Notes under the pieces: generated by a model
Seen by the model: only the letters and a program-made list of their open reading frames with translations
What the model was told of the DNA's origin: nothing
The model's database searches: none
Source: Stropharia rugosoannulata
Taxonomy: Eukaryota > Basidiomycota > Agaricomycetes > Agaricales > Strophariaceae
Direction: 5' to 3'
Length of the DNA stretch: 64,000 bases
NCBI GenBank assembly: GCA_028532985.1
Contig: JANCIK010000009.1
Location: 1,178,001-1,242,000 of the forward strand
Translations under genes and position numbers: made by a program
In this document: piece after piece, positions 36,522 to 48,380 of the stretch
Layout of the letters: each line of letters begins with the position of its first letter
Position numbering within the stretch: position 1 is the first letter of the stretch

Positions 36522-37053
36522 CATACTGTAATATGATCGTAATTTTTTTTGTTCTACCCACCTTAACTTTTTGTTGTAATTCACCAAGTGACATGATTGG
36601 AAACGATCTGAGAAACGTTGTCGGGCTACTCTAGGTCTCCTGTAGGCAGTCTACTCTAATGTTGACGAATAAATATCGAAAGCAGCTCCTAGCACTGAAG
36701 CACTGAGCAGTTTAGAATGTTGAGTATGCCTGTGTGACAGCTGATCTTCCTCGCGGGTGCCATGAACGCACACTCAGCGTAGGCGGCCGAAAGATTTACA
36801 ATCTCTTGTCCAGCACAAGTCCAGCATCATATTTATCTGTATTTTCAATTCGATTTCTTTTAGATTTAGGATGCTTTTCCCTCATTTTCCCGAGACGCCA
36901 AATCATAACTATTATGTATTACTACCGATGTCCAAAGTCTGAGGAAAGCTTTAGGCTCGTTGTACTGGTCGCTTGTAGGAAAGCTTCTCAACAGACGCCG
37001 TGCGAATTGTTTATATTATATAAGGCATTTGTAAGGCATGTCCTAAGGTATCG
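36522..37053. other. Intergenic between SNF5 gene and first FunK1 kinase
   Basis: 3' UTR and promoter sequence; no gene recognised. Confidence 0.5.
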
Positions 37054-40000
37054 ATGATCGATGATCCATTTCTCTCTTCAACCATGCAACCCATTTCTTC
37101 TCCTGTTCGTCGTGAGTCCCAGGTCCATGCTGAACACATTCGAGAAAGTGTTCCCCTTCCGGAACAAGAAAAAAAGATCAGTTTGAACAAATATCTTCGA
37201 TATCTTAATTTAGGGGCCTCCAAGTACAAGGAAGGAATGAAATGGCGTAATGCTACTACAAGATCATCTTGGCGTAAAGGTGGAGCTGTGAATGCCGAAA
37301 CATTTATCAAACTTGCGAACGAAATTTCTCAACATATCCACGCTTCAAGACTAACTTCAAAAAATACTGAAAGGTTAATTCCTCGATTTAGCACTTTAAA
37401 TACAATCACTGACACGTGCCACAAATCACTGAAGCACAAATGGACCCTTGAAATTCAAAGATACCGGGAACATTTCACCGCCACACCATGTTCTTCAAAC
37501 ACGGTGCCGACCTGATTTTATAGCCGCTTTTGAACAGGACTGGACAGAGGATAGTCAAAATGTCAAGGATTGGTCATTAGTGCAAATTACTGGTGAAGTT
37601 GCGTCGAAGGGCAAGAATCAACTGGAACAAGACCAACAAGCTATTTCCTATATCCACTTCCATCTAACCGCCCGACCCGACCTGTACTTGAGTCATGGAC
37701 TACTTGTATCTCAAGCATCGGTGACCTTTTTCGTTGGGATCGGAGGTCTCTCAACAATATTCAAACTACAACTCAAATTCTCTGATTCGGGACTTTGTCA
37801 TTTATTATATGCCTTAATTTGTCATCTTTATGATCCTGGCGACTTTAAGGATGAAAGTTACCAGATAAAATACGATGATGAATTATCTAGATGCATGTAT
37901 ACGCTAGGGTTGGCCAAAAAGCCTACACAGAGCAATACAGCCAGTCTAAGCTCGCCAGATATAACCGGATCCGAGTCGAGGGAGGAAGAGCCCAAGGAGC
38001 CTATTTATCGTGCTACTTATGCTAGCTCGCCCTTTGGTACTCGCACTCATGTTTTTACTAGGGTCGATTCCAAACTATCTGGTGACGATGCTCGCTGGCC
38101 CCTTGTATTGAAGGATCAATTTTGCAGTAAAACCTCACGCTTTAACGAGCCAAACATTCTTAAGCACATCCATGAAGATGCGCAAGTACCCGGCGTTATT
38201 TACCTGACTATGGAAAAAGAAATCCAAATACCCGACTTATGTTGTCATGGGAGAACCAAACGCCGACTGGGATTTGCACAAAGGGGAGATCGTCTCATGA
38301 GTGTCAAGCATGTTGGAAAATTACTTGAAATAGTTTACGACGCTCTGGAAGGTTGGTGAAGTATCTGCAACTTAGTATATGATTGGTCACTAACGTCTGT
38401 TGGCTCTTCAGTGACGCGTTACCTTAGAGTTCAACGTAATATTCTCCATCGGGATATTAGCATTGGAAATATCCTATGGATCCCAGGGACCGACTCATTA
38501 AAGGGATTGGAATCATCTGGATCGGCTGACAATGAGGGATCCAAGGAAGATGAGAACAGTAGCGATGACGGCAATGACAATGATGATGACGAGGGCGCGG
38601 ACGAGGACAATGAAGACGATAACGAGGAAGAGGACGAGGAAGAGGAAGACGATAACGAGGACAAGGAAGAGGAAGAGGAAGAGGAAGAGGACGAGGAAGA
38701 CGAAGACGAAGACGAAGACGAAGACGAAGACGAAGACGAAGACGAAGACGAAGACGAAGACGAAGACGAAGACGAAGACGAAGACGAAGACGAAGACGAA
38801 GACGAAGAGGAAGAGGAAGAGGACGAGGACGAGGACGAGGAAGACGAAGACGAAGACGAAGAGGACGAGGAAGACGAAGAGGACTCCGAGAATAGAAATG
38901 ACGATGATGATGACAACGGCAACGATAACTCGGAAAATGAGGATCTGAACAACGGCTTGAATGATGTCGATGGTGGACCAGAAGGTTTGAATGCTGAGCC
39001 AGATAGCTTTTCTGGTCAACATTCGCATGCCGGAATATATTTTGCTAAATTTCTTTTAGGCCAAAGGTATGTAGAAAGGTATTATACTACACGAATTTCT
39101 AACAAAACTTCCATAGTCACGATCCACATGAAACGTCAGTACTTGTCATTGACTTCAATCGTGCCGAAAATCTGGTACCGGGTGCTGATCCACAACAAAT
39201 GGAGGTTGGCTGCCGAACAGTTTGTACTCAAAAAACCGTAATATCAGCTCTACCATTGACTTATACACTCAGGGAATACCTACGTTCATGGCCAGAGCAG
39301 TACAAGGAGGCGGGCCTATTGAGAGTATCAATCGTGATATAAGGGCTCTCGCTGGGCTTGACCTAAGCGACTCAGACGAAGAACCCTCACCTCGATATAC
39401 CAAGTTTGTACTACTTGGCTCACCCCCGGTTCCTAACTCAGCATACACAAAAGCTCATCCGCAGCGCGTTGAGTCTTTTAAAGCTGCGATGAAACATACA
39501 ATTGTCTCCTCGAGCGGCCCCTTTCGTCCTGTGGATGAATGGAGGCCTGAACTGTATCACGATGCAGAGTCAATCTTCAGGACCTTGGTTTACCGGCTAA
39601 TACTTGCAAAGCCTGCTCTGCGCACAAAGAGTCCAGAGGGATATATGCCCGACCCATACGAAATGATAGATATCTATTCTTGGTTATATATACATGGACC
39701 CAATACTAATGACCTTGTAGTGTCGCTAGCTGGGCTGTCCAGAGACTCAAAGCTACTAGTTCAGGGTGCCAATAGTACCGTGGCTAAGGCCTTGATTCAT
39801 CCAGCCTTCAGGCCTCTTTTCAAGTTGATCGGCATGATGGCTAAAGTGATCACTACTGTTGACACATTTAATGTTCCCAAACACGACCCGCGAAGCTCCA
39901 TTGAATATGTGCATGAAGCTTTTCAACGGCTGCTACTTAAATTCATGAACAGCAAGCGCAACCGGGGTATTATGATGATGGAGATCCACAAGGACCCTCG

Positions 40001-40296
40001 ACAGGCGGCGACAAGCTTTGCAATAACATCTAATAAATCCAATTTATCAGATATTGGCAGGCAGACTTCTCCAGTCGGAAGACAGCAAATCACAGGACCG
40101 AAATCTCCAAGACGAGCAAGAAAGCGCAAGTCTACGCCACTAGAACACAGAGGGGATGCCGCCTCACTCAGTGATGAAGACCATCTTGTAAGCAGTACCT
40201 CTCTTTTATTACTATACATACAAAGCGCCGCTATTCTGAATCCTGATCAATGTCTAGACTAGAGTCAAGCGTCCTCGTCAAAGGCGAGGAACCTGA
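37054..40296 (+). CDS. FunK1-type protein kinase with long acidic insert, copy 1
   Basis: Member of the fungal-specific FunK1 kinase family, expanded in mushroom-forming fungi; targets unknown. Start at 37054. Exon 1 (HIRESVPLPEQ...SKNTE) splices to STNGPLKFKD, then PDFIAAFEQDW, ending with the N-lobe (GTRTHVFTRV, VLKDQF with the likely ATP-binding Lys) and GKLLEIVYDALE. The next exon carries the catalytic loop VTRYLRVQRNILHRDISIGNIL. A ~180-residue insert, mostly Asp/Glu, follows, built on a GAAGAC hexanucleotide tract. The fold resumes with GIYFAKFLLGQ, a short exon with VLVIDFNRAEN (DFG equivalent), then GIPTFMAR and the C-lobe (WRPELYHDAESIF). The last exon is RPRQRRGT, a basic tail, stop at 40296. 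The insert lies between catalytic loop and DFN, where copy 2 has only ~35 residues. Confidence 0.85.
38690..38885. repeat. GAAGAC hexanucleotide microsatellite encoding (Glu-Asp)n
   Basis: Near-perfect (GAAGAC)n from about 38698 to 38806 (roughly 18 units), flanked by imperfect GAGGAC/GAAGAG units. In the coding frame it gives alternating Glu and Asp. Slippage should make its length variable between strains. The other frames encode artificial Lys-Thr, poly-Ser and Val-Phe runs. Confidence 0.95.
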
Positions 40297-40821
40297 TCTG
40301 CAGTTTCCATACGGGAGTCCGATAGATTATTTATAGTGTAAGGTATGACCGATATACCTCTATAGATGCACCGGACGTTCTCGCAGAGGTTTGAGCACCA
40401 ATTGAGCACTTAGAAGTTAGTGTAACTGTATCTGTAAAGGAGGCCCACTTGTGATGATTTTTAGACGATTTGTGTTGATTAGGATTGGGTTAGGACAGAT
40501 ATCAGCCGCAGCTATAGATTCTATGGTATGCCACCATATTAAATTTGAGGTCCACTAAGTACAAAATGACTCTGTGATTTTGTTTGTGACAATATAGAGT
40601 AGTCGTTCCGCTAGGTGTCAATGAATTTAGTGTTGCAATATCTCTTACACTACAATTGGTTATAAGCAAGTTGCCGGAGCCCGGGTGCCAGGTATGTATA
40701 CAAACAAATACCGGCCGCTGACAATGGGGTTTGATCCGAATCTAACGGTTCGCGAGTCTAGCCACTGCTTGACGGCACCACCCATAGCTCCTTCTCTCAC
40801 TGGATATACGCTCGCCATTTC
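40297..40821. other. Spacer between tandem FunK1 genes
   Basis: No gene recognised; promoter of the second kinase and 3' UTR of the first. Confidence 0.55.
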
Positions 40822-43234
40822 ATGGGTTTAGAAACATACCTCGACCATATACATTTGGGGAAAGAAAGATTACAAGAGGGTGTCCAGGTTACTCAGGACT
40901 GGGATCCAGCCATCTCTACTGTCGCATTTGTTGGTCTTGCGAATAAGATTTCACGACATGTGCGCCAAAAAATGACGGAGAGAGGTGCGTACCTTAAAGC
41001 ATTGACCATTATCTTTAACAACTATTTGTTTAGGTCTCAACTCCTCATTATTACTCTTCAAGGACAAGTCAAAGCATGTTATTGGGACTACCTATCAACC
41101 TGATTTTATCGCTGCCTTTGAAGAACATTGGGATCCAAACGATGCCGGAAAAGTAAAGGATACGAAACTAGTCGAGCTAGCTGGCGAATTTGCGCGGAAG
41201 AAAAAGAAAACATGCGAAGTGAAGGAAGCCCAAGCCGCTTCCTACCCAGCATACCTGCTGCTGGCTCGTCCCGAGCTTCACGTTTCTCACAGCTTGTTCG
41301 TCGGTAAAAATAAGGTCACCTTTTTCACAGGTATAGGAGGAATAGGAACCTCAAAACTTAAACTTGGGCGCTCTCAAAAGACTGATTCGCCCTTGCCCTT
41401 GCTCTATGCCCTGATTTATCACCTTTACGACCCGGGAGAATTCAGAGATAATAGGTACAAGGTTACCTTTAACCACAAGAAGCGAATATGCATCTATGAG
41501 CTTGGATTGCTCAGTAGCGGCAACTCAGATCACACCGAGGAACCTACTTTCTCGTCCAGTTACGCTCGCTCTCCTTATGGCGATCGCACTCACGTTTTCG
41601 TTAACGAAGGGGCCGATTCCACATCCCTTCCGCGTGTGATCAAAGAGCAGTACTACAGCAAAACCTCAATAGACACTGAAAAGTCCATTCTTGAAGGCAT
41701 CCACAAGGAGTGTCCAGTGCCTGGTGTTGTACAAATCATCTCACACGAAGTACTGGAACTTCCGGTGTGCTGCAACACTAAAGTCAAGCATCGACTGGGA
41801 CTCAATCGACGAGGGGACCGTCTCACTGACGTTTACGAAGTTGGAAAAGTGCTTGAAGTTGTATACGATGTCTTAGAATGTGAGTGACAGCATCATTTTT
41901 CTTGCGGCTCATTGCACGTATTCAACTTTTGCACAGTGACGCGATATCTTAGAATGCATAAGCATGTGCTTCATAAAGACATTAGTATTGGAAACATCTT
42001 GTACTCGCCAGAGCCTGATAACCATTCTGAAGTCTCCGTGGAAGTGGAAGATCTCGAAAACAAGTCTATGAAGTCGGAGATATATTTCTCTCGGTATCTA
42101 CTTGGTAAAAGGTAAGATGAACATAAGGCATGCCATATAAAGTTGCTTAATAAACAATAGCTCTCATCCCCATGAAACATCGGCCCTGCTTATTGACTTC
42201 AACCACGCGGAGCTGCTTCGGGACCATAGTCCTGGAACAGGCAAGATAGTAAATGGCCATCGGATAGTGCGTATTCATTCATACCACCTTGTCCCAATTA
42301 CCTATGTGCATTATAGGGTACACCTCCGTTCATGGCCAGGTCAGTTGAAGTGGGAGGGCCCTGGCCAATGCCAAACATCTTTGACGACTACGAGGAATCC
42401 ACCAGATTTCATGTACCTTGTTTGCCTCCAGCTCCTTCGCTATATGCCCAGGTTTACCCACAGCGCGTCAGGTTGTTCAACATTCAGCACGATACCATTG
42501 ACCTAAACGAGGCCATGCCGCCTATAGACACTTGGCGGCATGAACTATATCATGACGCCGAGTCAACCTTTTTAACCTTGTTTTATCGGCTACTGCTTGC
42601 AAAACCCGATGAGCCTCCTGCACAAAATACTAGAAATCATATACAGCGTAATGATAATGATCTCATCGACATGGGTGCATGGATTGAGGTCCATTCCGGT
42701 GCTACAGGCCATTCCTCTTTGATATTTAGGCTGGCTTCAATTTCCAAGCCGAGCGCAGGCAAGACCATGTTTCATTCAGCTTTCTCTCCTCTCTACGGTT
42801 TGTTCAGCAATATGGCCAAGATACTCGTTGTAGATACATCTCACATACCCAGGGATGATCCACGAAGCTCTGTGGACTATGTGCACGAAGCTTTGCAGCG
42901 GCTTATACTCAGATTCTTGATCAGGCACCGTGACAAGGAATTTATGACTTTGAAGATTCACAAAGATCCTCGTCAGGAGGATTTCAGTATATTTCCGATG
43001 GCTACTGAATCCAGTTCTGAATCCAGTTTGTCTACCGCCGATTCCATGACAGGTGCTGTAAGCCCGTTAGAAGCCCAGAATGGCTCAAAGCGCGCATTGT
43101 CACTGTCGGAAGGTGAAGCAAAAAAGTCCGAGAATCACACTGTAAGTTCCATTTGAGTACTATTGCCTATACATGGCCGTTTGCTTACCCTTTTTTGATT
43201 ACAGCGCAAGAACAAAAGACGCCGGCGTCCCTAG
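40822..43234 (+). CDS. FunK1-type protein kinase, copy 2
   Basis: Tandem paralogue of the upstream FunK1 gene. Start at 40822 (MGLETYLDHIHLGKERL). Exon 1 ends KISRHVRQKMTE and splices to SLLLFKDKSKHV and PDFIAAFEEHW. The N-lobe runs through KVTFFTGIGG, LYALIYHLYDPGEF, SPYGDRTHVF and VIKEQYYSK with the candidate ATP-binding Lys. The next exon has VTRYLRMHKHVLHKDISIGNIL (HKD in place of HRD), a short ~35-residue linker, SEIYFSRYLLGK, then ALLIDFNHAELL and GTPPFMARSVEVGGP. The C-lobe WRHELYHDAESTFLTLFYRLL and DDPRSSVDYVHEALQRL match copy 1 closely. A Ser-rich tail is followed by a last tiny exon RKNKRRRRP and stop at 43234. The basic ends of both copies suggest nuclear import. Confidence 0.87.
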
Positions 43235-44024
43235 CTAAGAAACAAGTAATGGTGTTGATGAGCCTGCGTTACCTCTGTTATTTGCACAACAGGATGTGCC
43301 TCGCCGCCCACTTCGGCAAGCTTGCGTTTCATGCCTCTCAACTATTTCATAAATGTATGTACAATCATGCACATGTTCCACTCTCTCCTAGTTTGGCACT
43401 GCTTCTATAGTAGACTTTGCAGCAAATATGTAACTCATGCTACTACGTAAGCTCGTGAAAGCGCTGAAGTGTATGCATATGATATAGTCTATTCCGATAG
43501 CTTCAAATATGTGATTGATGTTGAGCATAAGTCTTAAATATGATAAGAAACCTCCCCCGCGAGCTACATATTAGATTTTGTGCGAAGTTGACAGCGTATC
43601 TTAGATATCTACCTTTGGGGCAGGTGCACAAAATTACAGGAGACTGTATCCCCTCGGACAGCCATTTAAAAATGAGTCGGTATGAGTCTAGTAAGAGTAT
43701 TGGAACATTGTCATTTCCATTAATGAAATTTCGCGACAGGACTTACAATGATGGTGAAGAAGGAACGCGGACAGATGGAGTATCATGAGCAACAACTTGC
43801 AGAAGATTGGATGTTCAAACGTCACTCAAGTCTAGAAGGGGGAGAGCGCGCGCCGCTGCAGAATCTGGAAGGAGTTAGCGTAATTACGTTACATGCTATG
43901 TTACATGCCAGTCGTCCTGCCCGTCCAATCAGCTCGCTTGAGCAGGACTCATACCAAAACCACCATCATCGCTGGTCGAGATATCTTCGAATCTGGTATT
44001 CGTAAGATAAAGTCGTATAAAAGC
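43235..44024. other. Intergenic, no gene recognised
   Basis: Holds the 3' UTR of the second kinase and the promoter of the effector-like gene. A TATAAAAG box lies at 44016-44023. ORFs at 43540-43788 and 43748-44005 are unsupported. Confidence 0.45.
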
Positions 44025-45606
44025 ATGCTTTTTACGATAATTCTTTCTTATGTGAGTATTCTCTCCGTGACTGCAATATGCATTGTACTGCACTCGAGAT
44101 ACTGCACTCGAGACGTATTGGCAGGGTTACGGTTGTGCCGGGAGACACCAAGTTGGGCCCACGCATTAGTCATTGCATCTTCACCTTACAACTTTCACCG
44201 CCAAGTTCTGTCTTGAAAGGATGCTAAACAAGTACACAGGCTTGGCTGAATACACTCTTAGTCCATACGATACCTGCCAATGCGCTTCCGCGACCCATCA
44301 TCTCCAGCTCCTCAGAAACAACGGAGCTCGTCAAGAGAGCAGCCACTTCGGAGCGCTGCTCTCTGCTGGACGTCGACGATACCCAATCGCGTAAATATGT
44401 TTCCAAAAACACGACCACCGTTCTATATTTGATAACTTCTTTTATTATTAACCAGTTCCCGGTTGGCCCAAGCTCGAGAAGTACGCACGCGACACATGGG
44501 GTGGAGGCGAATGGTCGATTGATATAAATCCTTCCGGTGTCAGTAACCCCTAATTGTTTAAAGAACCTCAAATACTGATGTTCCATGAATTAGTACAAGG
44601 ACAAGCCTGCTACTATGTGTGTAGCCCAACCCCCCGTAAAGGTGAACATAAGTGGTACGTGGAGGCTTCTGATTATGACAGTTCTTCCACTTAATCATAA
44701 GTACATAGGTAAACCCAACTGCACGGAGAATCGCGTCGCCATCCCACCGATAGAAAACACCAACACCATTCCCGTGAACGAAGGGTTCACTAGTAAGGGC
44801 AATTGGAATATCACCAGTACAACATTTACTTGCCTGTTGTTCCAGCATCCCTCACCTCTGCTACAGATGTCACTACTGCAGCCCACGCAGAATTCTTTCA
44901 CGCGATGTTCCAGATGCCTGACATCCCGAAACTTGCCTTGGGCTCTGTGACTACTTTCGGTGCATTCATCAATGCTCCACACAATAGGTTATCGTGGATC
45001 GCTTGTAATCACTTCGTAAAAAAAACTTATGTTTCCTGTTTAGTTTCGTCACAAGCGCGACTAATGTAACTATTCGCAATGTGGATTTGACACCAGTACC
45101 GGACGAACACTGCATTGGCACGGTATGTCATAGCAATATTCACGCATCGACAGGAAACTTACTTTTTTTGTAGATCCTTGATCAGCAGTGTATAATTCCC
45201 GCAGAGGGAAAAGTTCGCCTCGTTGCCTCGGGTTACATATGGTTCCAATACAAGACCAAGGTTTGTGAAAGCCTATCTTTAATTTTTGACATTTCAAACC
45301 CTAACGTATTATCGTCTAGCGTGCTCCTCTGGCTAATCCCAAGGGAGGAAAACACTCGCGCTGTACGCACCTCCATCACACCTTGCACCTCTTACTATAT
45401 GAACCTAAAATTGAACTGGTGCAGATGCGGTCAAGCTTGAAGATGTCCTTAAAAATGAGACAGAACGCTCGACCTGGATCGATTTCAAGGGTTACATGAA
45501 CACATCCATGAGATATGATTATTTTGACGAATGTGAGCAGTTTTCTTTACAAGAATCTATTGTCGCTAATTAATGGGACATTACAGGTCGTTACATGACG
45601 TTTTAG
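44025..45606 (+). CDS. Secreted effector-like protein with Kex2 site
   Basis: Resembles a family of small secreted basidiomycete proteins annotated as effector-like (Celp0028-like); recalled from conserved C-terminal wording, so moderate confidence. The first exon 44025-44051 (MLFTIILSY) joins AWLNTLLVHTIPANA to make a signal peptide. ETTELVKRAATSERC holds a Lys-Arg Kex2 cleavage site. PGWPKLEKYARDTWGGGEW and INPS lead through short exons with KDKPATMCVAQPPVKVNISG, Thr/Asn-rich beta-strand-like sequence and RLVASGYIWFQYKTKRAPL. The end is KHSRYAVKLEDVLKNE, WIDFKGYMN and a final exon RYMTF with stop at 45606. Even Cys spacing suggests disulfides. The first intron (~188 nt) is long, and TATAAAAG sits directly before the ATG, so the start is tentative. 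Function unknown; described only. Confidence 0.6.
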
Positions 45607-46442
45607 GCTTTCGGATTTAATGTTGTGAATGGGTTGTGCTGGGTTGTGTTCACCACTGACATATTCATTCCGCTTCGTAAATTCCATTGTTAACCTTGAT
45701 ATGAGTATCGTCTTTTCTGTATGTGCCTGCTGGTTGAAGGATCGAACAAAGGGTAAAAAGTCAATAAAAAGTGGAGACAGTTTTGCTTGAATTGGTTTGA
45801 CCGTATGTAATGCTTGCCTTTGTGATCATTGTCGTTTAATTTTCGCCACATCTGGGATGTCCAGCGATATTTCTCAACGCTTTCGCAAGTTTGTTCAGAG
45901 CAACACGACATGTAGGGCCGCGGGACGGATCAAATCCAACATCACGACGCCGACACTCAGCGACTCGCCCTTAAGCCTACTTACGCGACTTACTTACGAA
46001 ACGTCACCTCCGTAGTGAAGCCCCAACATTTAAAACTCTGCTGCGATCTTGTGTACAGTTGACCAACATTCTTTAAGCTTGGCTGCTTTTTTCCAACCAA
46101 GCAAGAATTCTTTAATCGGAAAAGCAGCATCTTCACTCTCCACATATGAAGTGGGCTTAATGGATCCATCATACAACTATTGCACCGTCCCCATAAGAGC
46201 ACCTGTATGTAGAGATTGATAGAAACGTTAAGAATAAGCAGTGCTTGTCATGATCTGTAGCTGACATGCAGTGGAGATTTTGCTCTAAAATGGTTTGTAC
46301 CTATAGTAGTTGCTTCCAGAAGCTTCGATCTCATTGTGCAGGACATTGTGCTTCGACTTATTTCAACTACAACTAGTTACTACATACATTGTTTCTTTGC
46401 GTCACACCATCTTTCACCTTTGATACCTCCTCAACAGTCAGT
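45607..46442. other. Intergenic, no gene recognised
   Basis: AT-rich 3' UTR of the effector-like gene followed by the Cdc37 promoter. Nothing else supported. Confidence 0.5.
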
Positions 46443-48114
46443 ATGCCTCTAAACTATTCCAAGTGGGATCAGCTAGAGGTCAGCGATGCGAGCATCTTCA
46501 TATCCCAGCAACTAACCTGACGACTCGATGATCTAGTTATCCGATGACTCTGACATCGAGGGGCACCCCAACGTCGACAAGAAGTCTCTTATAAGGTCAG
46601 TACATCAATCATGCCAGCTACTTATGTGCGCCAACTCGGTTCTACTTAGATGGAAGCAGCGCGACATTCACGAGAAGCGAGAAATGCGCAAACATAAGAT
46701 CAAGACCCTGCAGGCGCAGATCGCTTGCAACGAAGTCCTCCTACCTCGTATCAAGAAGATCCACAATAATCTGACAAACGCTAGCCCATCAGTGCCAGGG
46801 CCCGCGTACTTCAACTCCCTCGTTGACCAGCTTCAAACAAATCCGTCCCCTGATTGTCCACCGGGAAATGACCCCACTAAGATTGAACAAACCTACGATG
46901 GCATGCTGCTCAGTCTGCTCAAGATGGTCAGCGAGAAGTCAAAGGAGAAAGTGAAAGAAGCAGGAGTACTAGATGCGGATAAACAAGAAAGACTAACGAA
47001 AGAGCTCACGGTCGAGATGGAGGTCCATGTGAAGCAGCTCAGCGAGACCATCGAGAAAGATAAGAAGGAGCTCGTTACTGAGGAGGCAGAGCAGAAGAAG
47101 CATATTACCATGGACGACTTGCACGACGGGTTCGAGAGCCATGTACGTGTCCTTTATTCTTCTTATGTACAGGATCTTACTTCACTTTTCCCCTTAGTAT
47201 GTGCCCCCTGTACCTGCACCACCTCCTGTACCCATTTCCATGAGCGACAAGAACAAAAAGAAGGAGACTACCATCGAAGTTCTTAATCCTAAGAGTGTCG
47301 AAACTACTCCCTCTGCCGCATCTGACCCAGACGATGAAGAAGAGGAAGGCTTGCCTGAGCTGACACCGTCATTGGAGGCGTTCTCTAAAATCCCGCTTTG
47401 GGACTACGAACGTTCTTTCCAGTTCATACAAAGCCACCGCGACGTCTATGTGCCCGGAGCCTCAGACGCGTTGCTCGTTGCAGCATTCCGGGCAGAAGGA
47501 AATGGCAAGTCCAAATACGCGAAACAATGCGTGCACCAAAGCCTGCTCATTCAGTATTGCGAAAAGCTTGGGCGCGACGGTGTGGGCATCTTCTTCAAGA
47601 AGTGAGTGGTCCCGTCTGCCTTCTCTATGCTTAGACTTATTTTGGCTACAGGATGGTGTCCGGTGATAAACGCGCACAGAAAGTCTTCGTTGACGATGTG
47701 GAGAACACTTACCAACATCTCGTTGGTCGCGTCAAGGCTAACCAGGAGGAGGAGGCCAAGAACCTGGGCAGGGAGCAAATCCAACTCGTTCCCGAAAACC
47801 CAGACCAGACTATCACATTCAATGTGCCTGATGGTCCCCCACCCGAAAACCTCGCCCTCGAGGGCCCCGGAACTGAGAACCTGGATATAGAGGAGGTGCG
47901 CAAAGCGCTCCAGTTCCGCTGGGATGTATACTCCAGTTTCTCGTCGAGGCTACAAGATGCTCTCAAATCTGGTGGATTGGATGATGTTAATGCTGTTCTA
48001 GGCGACCTGGACGTTGAGGAAGCTGAAGCCATCGTCAATAACCTGGATGTCGCTGGTATTCTGAACTTTGCTGAGGGTGGAATTCGAGATCAAACTGGCT
48101 CTGGCCCACAATAG
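46443..48114 (+). CDS. Hsp90 co-chaperone Cdc37
   Basis: Cdc37 loads protein kinases onto Hsp90. Exon 1 (46443-46478) encodes MPLNYSKWDQLE; the next tiny exon gives LSDDSDIEGHPNVDKKSLIR, containing the conserved CK2-type serine site (DDSDIEGHPNVD). The coiled-coil follows, WKQRDIHEKREMRKHKIKTLQ. After HDGFESH|YVPPVPAPPP and a Ser/Glu-rich linker comes the Hsp90-binding domain: FSKIPLWDYERSFQFIQSHRDVYVPGASDALLVAAF, then IQYCEKLGRDGVGIFFKKM and VFVDDVENTYQHLVGRV. The C-terminal domain contains IEEVRKALQFRWDVYSSFSSRLQDAL and ends with a Gly/Asp-rich tail at 48114. Length about 500 residues, typical of fungal Cdc37. Atg7 lies convergent 266 bases downstream. Confidence 0.95.
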
Positions 48115-48380
48115 GCCCGTTATCATGATTTCATATTGTCTTTCTTTTGGAAATAGTATCCTCTGTGTAACATAATAAGATAGCAAAGACCGTGTACACA
48201 TATCGGGCTGTGTTGTGCTGCTTTCCACGAATGAAGTCTAATTTATAATTGCTTGTCAAAATGAATTATACAAGATGTGTTACATTGATACATTCGAAAA
48301 TAATTTCGCATGTCTTTATGAATCGTGAAGTGCGTGAAATATCATGGGAGAGACCCCATAAATAACAGAAAACGAAGCTA
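48115..48380. other. Convergent 3' UTR region (Cdc37/Atg7)
   Basis: Short AT-rich spacer; nothing else visible. Confidence 0.6.

Noticed and set aside
38431..39028. Long minus-strand poly-Ser and Val/Phe frames and a plus-strand Lys-Thr frame
   Set aside because: All are shadows of the GAAGAC microsatellite in the FunK1 coding exon.
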